The notes: generated by a model not told the origin, from the sequence alone. A stretch of 31,722 nucleotides of DNA from UBA60 sp964587885 (GCA_964587885.1 CAZPME010000025.1:1-31722); one strand, 5' to 3'; shown: positions 15,679 through 23,558, numbered from the stretch's first letter. Numbers and translations: made by a program.

Positions 15679-16086
15679 GTTTTTGTCTCCATTATTTACG
15701 CCGCAGGTGCCTTCGAAAAGGGCTACGTCGGCCCATTAGGCGAAGGAGCAACCGTGACGCCGGCCCGTATCCCACAAACGGGGATTCGGGTGTTGGGTTC
15801 CGTGATGGATTGCCCGCAACGTCTGGTCGCCCACCTTTTGAGCATCCCGCCGACTTTGGGTTCCTTTATGAGTCGTTCGGTGGAGACGACCGTATGGAAC
15901 GAGGGAAATCAATTGACTTCTGAGAAGATTTTGAGTTGAATATCACGAAAATTACGAAGAATCGATATTGCCATTATTTACTAGTGGAATTTGATTGTTT
16001 TACTTGCAAAGACTACACATTCTTGTTGAAATTGAAGCAACCTCTCATGTGAAGGCTTTTGACCCGTCGCTGAAGAGTTAGTCCTC
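15679..16086. other. Divergent intergenic region between L3 and Hef genes
   Basis: These 408 bases separate L3 (minus) from the helicase (plus). The half next to L3 (about 15700-15905) is GC-rich and hairpin-rich and is listed separately. The other half (15940-16086) is AT-rich and should hold promoters for both directions, but I see no unambiguous TATA box. Two overlapping plus-strand open frames here carry no recognisable protein signature. I consider an RNA or a leader more likely than a protein gene. Confidence 0.6.
15700..15905. ncRNA. GC-rich hairpin cluster upstream of L3, candidate structured RNA or leader
   Basis: Stems seen directly: GCCTT with AGGGC (15709-15723); CCCG-T-ATCCC (15764-15773) with GGGAT-T-CGGG (15781-15790), nine pairs around one T-T mismatch; and a two-part stem GTTCC (15860-15864) with GGAAC (15896-15900) enclosing GTCGT (15872-15876) with ACGAC (15886-15890). 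A nine-base direct repeat TTGGGTTCC occurs at 15793-15801 and 15856-15864. A stretch GGCGAAGGAGCAACC (15739-15753) recalls loops of known RNAs (glycine riboswitch, SRP helix 8), but the rest of those consensus sequences is absent. The strand is undetermined. It could be an operon leader on the minus strand or an independent RNA. Confidence 0.4.
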
Positions 16087-18117
16087 ATGCCGCCTTCGGT
16101 TAGCCATCCTCTCCTCGCAATTGAGGTTGCGGAAGCTAGGGCTTACCAACTCGATGCTGTACGCGCTGGACTTGGCGCAAATACACTCCTCGTACTCCCG
16201 ACTGGTACTGGGAAAACACCAGTTGCATGGATGGTTATCGCCCAGCGTTTGCATGAAAAGCGGGCAATTTCTCCCGATTCCGATGCAACCCACAGACAAC
16301 CTTGGGTCTTGTTGATTGCCCCCACTAATCCATTAGTGGTTCAACATCAAAGAGAGGCACGAAAATGGTTGGCGCTAGGTGAAGAAGAAATAATTGCCCT
16401 GACTGGAAAAATTTCTCCGAACAAACGTGAGCCGATGTATGATGCCGCTGGATTGATAATTTCCACTCCTCAAGTAATTCGTAACGATGTGAATTCTGGC
16501 CGCCTCAGCCTTGTAAATTGCGTATTGTTAGTGGTAGATGAAGCGCATCATTCAACGGGTAATCATGCTATGGCACAAGTAGGTGACCTCTACGGAGAAA
16601 GTGCGGTCGACGGGCTTGTCTTGGGATGTACTGCTAGCCCAGGTTCTACTGAATCTCAAGTTTCTGAAGTCTGTGACCGTCTTGGAATTGAGCGAATTAT
16701 TGCCCGGCAGTCAAATGATGCGATGGTCAGTCCATATCAGCAATCCATGGACATAGTCGAGATTCGATTACCCATTGGGGAGGAAATTACTACTCTAGCC
16801 AAACCACTTAATGATATGTTGGAAGATATCGCTAAGCGATTGCAACGTCAAGGATTTCTTGTTATCCAAGGTGGTATTTCTTTACGTGCACTTCGTGATG
16901 CGCAACAAAGAATTTCCCAAGCTATTGCGATGGGAAGGAATACTGCCTACCAAGCGGCTCGGCAAAATGCCGATGCCCAAAGAATTGTTTCTCTTCTTTA
17001 TTTGCTCGAAGGACAAGGGATTAACTCAGCACTAAGTCATCTTGAACGCCTTGAGGGTAGTTCAGATGGGGAAAATTCGCAATCTAGGTTTTTGGCAATG
17101 CCACAGGTACGAGAAGTGCTGGGAAAAATCCGCGTTATGGATGAAGTACATCCGAAAATTCCAGAGGTCAAGCGCTTAGTGAAAGAACAACTTGAATCTG
17201 ACCCTACTAGCCGAGTAATCGTCTTCGCAACTTGGCGAGATAGCGTACGTATGCTAATTGAATCGCTAAAGGATGTTTCTGGAGTAATTGAAGTCGAACG
17301 TTTCGTTGGCCAATCTAGTCGGGATGATGAGAAAGGGATGTCACAAAAAGAACAGGTAGAAGCCTTAGATCGCTTTCGTGATGGTGAAAGTAATGTGATA
17401 GTATGCACTTCGGTTGGTGAAGAAGGACTTGATGTACCTAGCGCCGACCGAGTGATTTTCTACGAACCTGTTGCAAGTGAAATACGAACCATTCAGAGAA
17501 GGGGTCGAACTGCTCGTCATCGCCAAGGGGACGTTTTCGTTCTGGTAAGTGAAGACACCAGAGACGTTGGCGTTCGCTATGCTGCTGCTGCACGAGAAGC
17601 AAGAATGGGGCGAGCAATTGCTAAGGTTCGGCGTAATCGTAGACCCCCTAGGCTACATCCTAAGCCTGATAGTTTGATTGAATCATTCACAATAATTGAC
17701 GGTGATGAAAACTTTCTCGCCGCCGATTACATCAGTGCTGAAGAGATTCGCTTACAACCAGCATTAGGCGAAGCGCAGAATTTCACCGATGCTGGGAAAG
17801 GAGCCAGCCCTGAAGTTCCCTCTTCACGAATCGTTAGACGAGATGCTCCCCCAGCAACCCCGAAATCACTTCGGCCGAAAACTCAACTCAGTATAACAGA
17901 ATATTTAGCACCGGAAAAGGATGAAGAATTCGAAACGAAAGAAAATGAGCAGAGTACTAGCACGAGTGAAGGAGGAGCAAAGGAAGACAATGATTGGCGA
18001 CAACCAATTCTTGACGGCAGGGTGAAAGATGCGACTGATGACGTGGTTTTGGGTCATATCCAAGACTTGGGGGAAGGCCAAAATGGCGAATCGGGAAAAG
18101 ACCAGTCGTCATCTTAG
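16087..18117 (+). CDS. hef: Hef-type superfamily 2 helicase (FANCM/Mph1 family), zero-frame product
   Basis: Hef is the archaeal helicase-nuclease that processes stalled replication forks; its helicase half is homologous to FANCM and Mph1. Seen here: Walker A PTGTGKT (residues 38-44), DEAHH (151-155), TASP (182-185), and motif VI QRRGRTARH (about 470-478) followed by GDVFVLV. A charged, low-complexity linker follows from about residue 540. It contains a PIP-box-like QLSITEYL (600-607), which in other proteins binds PCNA. The zero-frame ORF stops at 18115-18117 (676 aa) without the ERCC4 nuclease that normally completes Hef. That domain is encoded immediately downstream in the -1 frame. The start is ATG at 16087; an alternative in-frame start is not evident. 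Confidence 0.92.
   Translation: MPPSVSHPLLAIEVAEARAYQLDAVRAGLGANTLLVLPTGTGKTPVAWMVIAQRLHEKRAISPDSDATHRQPWVLLIAPTNPLVVQHQREARKWLALGEEEIIALTGKISPNKREPMYDAAGLIISTPQVIRNDVNSGRLSLVNCVLLVVDEAHHSTGNHAMAQVGDLYGESAVDGLVLGCTASPGSTESQVSEVCDRLGIERIIARQSNDAMVSPYQQSMDIVEIRLPIGEEITTLAKPLNDMLEDIAKRLQRQGFLVIQGGISLRALRDAQQRISQAIAMGRNTAYQAARQNADAQRIVSLLYLLEGQGINSALSHLERLEGSSDGENSQSRFLAMPQVREVLGKIRVMDEVHPKIPEVKRLVKEQLESDPTSRVIVFATWRDSVRMLIESLKDVSGVIEVERFVGQSSRDDEKGMSQKEQVEALDRFRDGESNVIVCTSVGEEGLDVPSADRVIFYEPVASEIRTIQRRGRTARHRQGDVFVLVSEDTRDVGVRYAAAAREARMGRAIAKVRRNRRPPRLHPKPDSLIESFTIIDGDENFLAADYISAEEIRLQPALGEAQNFTDAGKGASPEVPSSRIVRRDAPPATPKSLRPKTQLSITEYLAPEKDEEFETKENEQSTSTSEGGAKEDNDWRQPILDGRVKDATDDVVLGHIQDLGEGQNGESGKDQSSS
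17884..17907 (+). other. PIP-box-like motif in the Hef linker
   Basis: The codons encode QLSITEYL, fitting Q-x-x-[I/L/M]-x-x-aromatic-hydrophobic, the PCNA-interacting consensus, though the last residue is Leu and not the usual Phe or Tyr. It lies in the disordered linker between the helicase and the nuclease frame. Haloarchaeal Hef is reported to work with PCNA, so the motif is plausible but unproven. Confidence 0.5.
18093..18099 (+). promoter_or_regulatory. Candidate -1 ribosomal frameshift site (G GGA AAA)
   Basis: In the helicase frame the codons read TCG GGA AAA GAC, so bases 18093-18099 form X XXY YYZ = G GGA AAA. Slipping back one base re-pairs both tRNAs on GGG and AAA, and reading continues AGA CCA GTC GTC ATC, which enters the ERCC4 nuclease frame exactly before its first strand. 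The zero-frame stop follows 15 bases later. I see no strong downstream stem or pseudoknot. A missing base in this run through sequencing error would mimic the same arrangement. Confidence 0.5.
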
Positions 18118-18866
18118 ACCACCGTGAATTATCATCAACTTTAGCTGCTGAATTACGGCACTTGAAAGTAGATGTCGAAATCGCCACCCTCCCGATTGGT
18201 GATGCTATTATCGGCGACATCTACGTCATTGAGCGAAAACGAAGTGATGACTTTGTCGCATCTATGCTCGACGGAAGGCTCATCTCTCAAGCACGTCGAC
18301 TCATGGCGAGTGCTCCGCGCACGATTTTAGTTGCAGAAGGTGGAGATTTCGCCACTAGAGCGGTTCACAATAATGCCATTTCGGGAATGCTGGCTCTTTT
18401 GGTAGCAGAAATTGGCCTAAGTGTAGTCCCTACCAAAGATACCAAAGGAACTGCCAGATTGATTGCCATGTTAGCAAAAAGATGTGCCAAAAAACAGCGG
18501 AAACAAAGTGAATTGTTACAAGAACGCTTACGAATCTCAGAGGATGAACGAATTTTGGGGATTGCGCCCAGTCCTTGGACAATAGTGCACGCTAGTGGCG
18601 GAAGTGGGACGAAAAGATTAGAGCCAATGCAACAAGAAAAGAAAAATCGAGAACTAAGGAGAGGAAGAGAGAAACTACTGCAATCGATTATCGGAATCGG
18701 TCCAATCCGAGCGCGTAGATTACTCGATGAATATCACACACCGATACGAGTGTTAACACTGGGGAAGGATGAATGGATCGCATGTGGAATCAGCCCGCAA
18801 AGAGCCGAAAAAATCGCTCTGCTTATCGGTCGCAATGAAACTATAGACTCAGTCACCAATGACTAA
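18099..18866 (+). CDS. hef: ERCC4/XPF-type nuclease and HhH domain of Hef, -1 frame portion
   Basis: This frame is open from 18042 to the TAA at 18864-18866. It encodes the whole XPF nuclease core: VVILDHREL, then LPIGDAIIGD, then ERKRSDDF (ERKx3D) and DGRLISQARRLM. Tandem helix-hairpin-helix sequences follow (IIGIGPIRARRLLDEY; CGISPQRAEKIALLIG). No ATG, GTG or TTG occurs in frame between 18042 and 18161. The first possible start, TTG at 18162, would delete the DHRE strand of the active site. Independent translation as an active nuclease is therefore unlikely, and fusion to the helicase by a -1 shift at 18093-18099 gives a 926-aa Hef (671 + 255). The 3' end overlaps the convergent HdrB-like gene by 18 bases. 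Confidence 0.88.
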   Translation, partial: RPVVILDHRELSSTLAAELRHLKVDVEIATLPIGDAIIGDIYVIERKRSDDFVASMLDGRLISQARRLMASAPRTILVAEGGDFATRAVHNNAISGMLALLVAEIGLSVVPTKDTKGTARLIAMLAKRCAKKQRKQSELLQERLRISEDERILGIAPSPWTIVHASGGSGTKRLEPMQQEKKNRELRRGREKLLQSIIGIGPIRARRLLDEYHTPIRVLTLGKDEWIACGISPQRAEKIALLIGRNETIDSVTND

Positions 18867-19709
18867 TACTCTAGTTCTTAATTGGGCAAAACGCTCTACG
18901 AAGTAACCTAATGCAAAAGCGAGTAATTCAGGTAAATGAATTACCGGCATGCTAGTATCTTTACCACTAACTTTGGCGGCTTGAACTTGATAAACATCGA
19001 GATTGAAGTGCGATAACGGACAGGCGCTGGCCATGATTCTCGCTCCGGCTTCTTTGGCACCAGAAAGGACATCCGCAGTCATCTTCATCGCAGTCTTTTC
19101 TTTGGATAATAATGCTGGGAATCCAACACTGCGAATTCGACCATCATAATCGACAGCCTCGCCACCTAGTACCGCGATTAATTGCTCAAAGTAGACTGGA
19201 TTATGGGCATCATCTTCACCATTTGCGCCGGACTTGAGCATCGGTGCACCATAATATCCGGCAACTGGGAAATCAATTGGATTCACTACTAAATCTGCCA
19301 CTTTGTCAAGACCAATGTCTTCGACTACAACATCGAGTAAATGGCGCATCTTTAGATTGCCTTCAAATCGCATACCGCAGGTGCGTTCAAGGACTTCATT
19401 GACCTCGCCACGCAATACTTCATCATCCATCAGCATGCGTAAATCATCATACATATTTCCTTGACATGAAGCACAAGGAGTGAGGACATCAAGACCCTGT
19501 TTTTCAGCCATCGCAAAGGTCCTCGCATTCAAAGTAAGTTGTAATTTGTGATTTGCTTGTTTCATCACGCCGGCACCACAACAAGAAGCACCAGCCATTT
19601 CGACTAACTCAATTCCTAGACGACCCACGACTGCTTGCATTGCATCCTCTACTTCGCGGGCGCTACCCTTTGCAACGCATCCGGGAAAATATGCGAACTT
19701 GACCATCAT
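18849..19709 (-). CDS. HdrB/SdhE-like CCG-domain protein with degenerate second CCG motif
   Basis: A 286-aa member of the CCG (DUF224) family that includes heterodisulfide reductase HdrB, the TfrB C-terminal part and the archaeal SdhE. The first CCG motif is intact: Cys11, Cys43-Cys44-Gly45 and Cys79-x2-Cys82, expected to bind one non-cubane [4Fe-4S] cluster. In the second, the YYGC cysteine is Ala155, CCG is replaced by GFP (196-198), and CxxC keeps only Cys230 (CPLS). The C-terminal HLPELLAFALGY matches HdrB. Its start lies six bases downstream of the stop of the ferredoxin-flavodoxin-SdhB-like gene, so the two are surely co-transcribed and probably form a complex. It has no transmembrane segment. 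Substrate unknown. Confidence 0.88.
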   Translation of the reverse strand: MMVKFAYFPGCVAKGSAREVEDAMQAVVGRLGIELVEMAGASCCGAGVMKQANHKLQLTLNARTFAMAEKQGLDVLTPCASCQGNMYDDLRMLMDDEVLRGEVNEVLERTCGMRFEGNLKMRHLLDVVVEDIGLDKVADLVVNPIDFPVAGYYGAPMLKSGANGEDDAHNPVYFEQLIAVLGGEAVDYDGRIRSVGFPALLSKEKTAMKMTADVLSGAKEAGARIMASACPLSHFNLDVYQVQAAKVSGKDTSMPVIHLPELLAFALGYFVERFAQLRTRVLVIGD

Positions 19710-19715
19710 ATCACC

Positions 19716-21659
19716 TCAGAACCTCTTGTCTAATTCATTGAATATTGCCACCACTTCGTGGTGGTTTCTAGCCGGCAATGTCGCCATCGGCGGCATCTTT
19801 CCGATACTTGCCGGAGGCAAGAATAGTGCCTGTTTATCTCGTAACATCGGCCCACCAGTCCGGGTGAATCCGAGCATCATTCGCAACACCTGGCGACCAT
19901 TTGCAAGCATGCCAATGGGACCTGAAACTGCTGCAGGTAGAATCGTTTCGTTGACATCACCGAACATCTTTACGGTACGGCCAAACCATTTCACATGGCG
20001 GCCATGCTTACCGGTGAATTTGTTGAGGCGCAATAATTCGGCACGACAATCATACAGTGCTGAAGCAAGATCTTCACCTTCGCTTCCATGACGCCCAATG
20101 ACCGAAATATCGGTTTCATTCCAAAGTCCACCATCATTTTCTAATGTGCTAATGATTTCAGAACGAGCTTTTTGCGAGGTGCGTGGATCCAAATAACGCT
20201 TCCACAACTGCCCACAAATGGCTGGACCGAGATATTTGCCGTCATATGGCAAAGAATCAGACCAAGATTGGGCTAGTTGGGGACTAGACAATGCGACTGT
20301 AGCATGAAGTTTCGATGAAGTTGTAGTATCCATTACTCCAATCGCGACACCTTGCATAGTTCGATGCCCGACACGGTCGGCTGTACGTGCCCATGTCTTG
20401 GCCGCGGCGCGACGATTTTCATAGTGGTCTGTAGCCACTACCAAGTCTTTGATTACATCTTGAGAAGGTAAGGGCTCTATCGTTAAAGAATAATTTCCTG
20501 CTTCACCAACGACATGGTCGAGCAATCTAGCCATATCGGCTCTAACCGGACGGCCGTTTACGCAAACTCCCGATAGAGGGCCTGAACGCCGGAATGAAAT
20601 GCTACCATCTTGGCTTTCTTGAATTGAAGTGAGAACCTGAGATATCGACAGGTGGCCTGGGGCAGAACATGCATAGGTATCCCAACCTTGCTCGCAGGCC
20701 ATTGGGTCATAGCGGAATACCTTGAGTGAAACTTCGAGGTCCGGCTGAACTACACCAGCAGCGGCAGCGACAGAAGCAGATTTCTTGCTTGGCATTATCA
20801 TCTCTGCGAACTCACCGACATGTTCAGCATGGAAATTTCCGCTTTCATCTATTGCGGCTAAACTACCCAATGCACTTGGCACCCATGCTTTCCAAAACGG
20901 TTCATAGTCAACATCGCAATCGACACGTTCGTAGACACGGGTAGCACCCATTTCTTCTAGGCGGGAGTCCCAATCCTTACCCGACTGGCAATAGAATTCA
21001 TACGCAGTATCTCCAAGGGCGCAGACAGTGAAATGAAGACCACTCAAATCCGCTTTACTGGCAACAGCAGCATCCCACAAGGTTTGCGCATTATCGGGCA
21101 TCTCCCCTTCCCCCCATGTAGAGCAGATAAGAAGTAGACGTGAACTGCTGGAAATATCGTCGACTGTTGCCGCATCCATCAATTTGATTTCAGCATTAAG
21201 ATGAGCGTTAGTGGAAAGTTTTGCCGTCATTTCGGCTAAGTCTTCGCAATTCCCACTTTGGCTGCCAACTAAAATCATAACTTTGCGATCTCCTTCCAAT
21301 AATTCAGGTGGCATTTCACTCGCACCTTCATCCTCTTCTACCGCCTCTTCCTCAACTTCTGCAGCAGATTCGGCTTCTGCAGGGGCAGATTCGGCGCCAT
21401 CTTCAGAAGTAACGTATTTGATTACATCAACTGGACAACTTTCGGCTGCATCGACAATATCGTCAAATAATTCTGTCCCGATGTTTCCCTTCAAGGTAGA
21501 TTTGGTAGTTTCATTGGTATCAAAACCACCGTCGAGGCGTGCTTCGGCGCGAATAAAACTGGTGTCATCTTGAACATTGAAGACTTCGGGTGCAACTTCT
21601 TCACACGCATCGCAAGTAATGCAGCCTTCTTCGACCCATACCATTGCAATTTGCGCCAA
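19716..21659 (-). CDS. Ferredoxin - flavodoxin - SdhB-like fusion protein lacking SdhB cluster ligands
   Basis: A 647-aa protein with three parts. Residues 1-85: single [4Fe-4S] ferredoxin (Cys13, 16, 19 and Cys75-Pro). Residues 86-122: acidic Ala/Glu linker. Residues 127-265: flavodoxin-like FMN domain (GSQSGN at 132, STWGEGEMPDN at 180, ALGDTAYEFYC at 214), as in P450/sulfite reductase flavoproteins. Residues 310-550 follow SdhB along its length: SLKVFRYDP, SISFRRSG, IEPLPSQDVIKDLVV, KYLGPA, YLDPR. The [2Fe-2S], [4Fe-4S] and [3Fe-4S] cysteines of SdhB are all replaced. A 95-residue C-terminal tail follows. The start codon is TTG (21657-21659); an ATG at residue 6 is a real alternative. It likely passes electrons to the adjacent HdrB-like protein. 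Confidence 0.87.
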   Translation of the reverse strand: MAQIAMVWVEEGCITCDACEEVAPEVFNVQDDTSFIRAEARLDGGFDTNETTKSTLKGNIGTELFDDIVDAAESCPVDVIKYVTSEDGAESAPAEAESAAEVEEEAVEEDEGASEMPPELLEGDRKVMILVGSQSGNCEDLAEMTAKLSTNAHLNAEIKLMDAATVDDISSSSRLLLICSTWGEGEMPDNAQTLWDAAVASKADLSGLHFTVCALGDTAYEFYCQSGKDWDSRLEEMGATRVYERVDCDVDYEPFWKAWVPSALGSLAAIDESGNFHAEHVGEFAEMIMPSKKSASVAAAAGVVQPDLEVSLKVFRYDPMACEQGWDTYACSAPGHLSISQVLTSIQESQDGSISFRRSGPLSGVCVNGRPVRADMARLLDHVVGEAGNYSLTIEPLPSQDVIKDLVVATDHYENRRAAAKTWARTADRVGHRTMQGVAIGVMDTTTSSKLHATVALSSPQLAQSWSDSLPYDGKYLGPAICGQLWKRYLDPRTSQKARSEIISTLENDGGLWNETDISVIGRHGSEGEDLASALYDCRAELLRLNKFTGKHGRHVKWFGRTVKMFGDVNETILPAAVSGPIGMLANGRQVLRMMLGFTRTGGPMLRDKQALFLPPASIGKMPPMATLPARNHHEVVAIFNELDKRF

Positions 21660-21848
21660 TTATTCACACCCTACCAAGCGACGGCTACCGGTAATAACGT
21701 CGACCGGTATGAGGCATTTCAAGGTTCGCCAATGTGAGGCCGCACAAACCACGCTGCAAGAGCAAAGTGGAGATAAGAAACATCAGAGTGTTTTCTACTC
21801 TATAACTTGCGGATAATACTGCAAATATGATGCGAGCACAGGAGGATT

Positions 21849-23486
21849 CTACATCATCCCAGGCATTCCGCCCATTCCGCCCATATCCATGTCGCCCATT
21901 CCACCATCACTCATTCCTTTGGACGAAATAACATCATCAATTCTCAGAATCATAACCGCGGTTTCAGTGGCTGATTGAATGGCCTGTTCAACTACGCGAA
22001 GAGGCTCAAGAACATTGGCTTCCTTCATATCACTTACACCACCTTCGTAGACGTTTATTCCAGCATGTGAATTACCTTCAGCGTGAGCTTTGCGTAATTC
22101 TATAATAGTATTCACTGGATCCAAGCCAGCATTTTCCGCGAGAGTTCGAGGTACCACTTCAAGGGCAGTTGCAAATGCTTCGATCGCCATTTGTTCACGA
22201 CCACCGACTCCTTCTGCATAGGCTCGTAAATCACGTGATAAGGCGGCTAATACACTACCGCCACCAGTAAGCACCATACCATCTTCCCAAGCCACACTGA
22301 CTACACCAACCGCATCATCAAAGGCGCGACGGATTTCATCAACTACGTGTTCAGTACCACCGCGTAGAAGCACGCTGACACTCTTGGCTTGGGGACAACC
22401 GGTGATGAAGGTCATATCTGAGTCGCCAATTTTGCGCTCTTCGATACGGGCGGCTTGGCCTAAATCATCTGAAGAAAGGTCGTCTAAATTTGTTACAACT
22501 CTTCCACCAGTTGCCTTGGAAAGTGCTTCCATGTCGCTCTTCTTGGCACGGCGAATGGCAAAAATTCCGGCTTTAGCCATATAATGCTGGGCAAGGTCAT
22601 CAATACCCTTCTGGCAAATCACTGCATTGGCTCCAGCCGATTGAATCTTGGTGACCAATCCACGCAGATAATTCTCTTCTTCTTCAAGGAACGAGGCAAG
22701 TTGAGTTGGATCGGTAATTTGGATTTTGGCATCCACTTCGGTCTTTTTGACCTCGATTGCCGAATTGATTAGGGCGATAGTTGCTGAGTTTACAGAACGC
22801 GGCATTCCAGAATGTACCCTCTCCTTGTCAAGAATAATTCCATCGATGAGCGAACTGTCTCGTATTGAACCACCTTGCTTCTTTTCAACCTTGATATCGG
22901 ACAAATCAATCAACTTCTCGTCTCCATCAATCTGCCCTACTGAATTAACTGAACGAACACAAATATCGGCGAGGAATGATTTGACTGCTCCGGCACTCTT
23001 ACCGGTTAGGGCAGTCTTAGCAACTTCTGCCAAAGTCAAATCATCATCTGTAGGGATGCCATGTTCGGCCAGCAGACCGACAGCCTTTTCGGCGGCGAGC
23101 CGGAAGCCCTCGCAAATTACAGTAGGATGGACATTCTGCTCAATTAGGTCTTCAGACCGCTTGAGTAATTCTCCGGCCAATACTACTGCAGTGGTAGTTC
23201 CATCGTGACAATGTTGCTCTTGAGTTTTAGCAACTTCAATAATCATTTTTGCCGCTGGTTCCACAATATCCATTTCCTTGAGGATTGTTGCACCATCATT
23301 GGTAATCACAACATCGCCCATGCCATCAACCAGCATCTTGTCCATTCCCTTCGGACCAAGTGTACTACGAACACTATCGGCTACGGCTTTAGCAGCCGCG
23401 ATGTTGTTGGACTGCGCGCTACGGCCGCGTGTCCTTGTTGTTCCTTCTTTCATTATGAAAATCGGCGCTTGTCCACCAGTGTACAT
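21849..23486 (-). CDS. thsA: Thermosome subunit (group II chaperonin)
   Basis: A 545-aa archaeal chaperonin that folds proteins in an ATP-dependent double ring. It opens GGQAPIFIMKEGTTRTRGR and has STLGPKGMDKMLVDGMGDVV with ITNDGATILKEMDI, the apical and equatorial pattern of the family, VLLRGGTEHVVDEIRRAFDD, and a GGM-rich C-terminal tail. One oddity: the conserved GDGTTT nucleotide motif reads HDGTTT, with His94 where Gly is usual. It has its own promoter space: 72 bases separate it from the upstream 1150-aa gene and 189 bases from the downstream gene. Codon use looks native. Confidence 0.96.
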   Translation of the reverse strand: MYTGGQAPIFIMKEGTTRTRGRSAQSNNIAAAKAVADSVRSTLGPKGMDKMLVDGMGDVVITNDGATILKEMDIVEPAAKMIIEVAKTQEQHCHDGTTTAVVLAGELLKRSEDLIEQNVHPTVICEGFRLAAEKAVGLLAEHGIPTDDDLTLAEVAKTALTGKSAGAVKSFLADICVRSVNSVGQIDGDEKLIDLSDIKVEKKQGGSIRDSSLIDGIILDKERVHSGMPRSVNSATIALINSAIEVKKTEVDAKIQITDPTQLASFLEEEENYLRGLVTKIQSAGANAVICQKGIDDLAQHYMAKAGIFAIRRAKKSDMEALSKATGGRVVTNLDDLSSDDLGQAARIEERKIGDSDMTFITGCPQAKSVSVLLRGGTEHVVDEIRRAFDDAVGVVSVAWEDGMVLTGGGSVLAALSRDLRAYAEGVGGREQMAIEAFATALEVVPRTLAENAGLDPVNTIIELRKAHAEGNSHAGINVYEGGVSDMKEANVLEPLRVVEQAIQSATETAVMILRIDDVISSKGMSDGGMGDMDMGGMGGMPGMM

Positions 23487-23558
23487 TGTAATTCCTCAAT
23501 TTGGTCGGGAGGGGTATCTTTCTTGAACCCTACGTTTAGGCTTTCAAACTCCAAATGC

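Noticed and set aside
15739..15753. Resemblance to a glycine riboswitch or SRP helix 8 loop (GGCGAAGGAGCAACC)
   Set aside because: The downstream conserved blocks of the glycine aptamer are missing, and the SRP loop would need a longer closing stem. Not enough to assign a class.
15523..15939. Plus-strand 138-aa frame, and an overlapping 110-aa frame at 15591-15923, running from L3 into the intergenic region
   Set aside because: The first part is antisense to the L3 N-terminus, and the remainder has no recognisable family. The local GC rise and hairpins are better explained by RNA structure. Kept as an alternative in the findings.
18162..18866. Independent 234-aa nuclease gene starting at TTG 18162
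   Set aside because: Would lack the VVILDHREL strand of the XPF nuclease active site, which is present in frame just upstream without any start codon; fusion by frameshift fits better.
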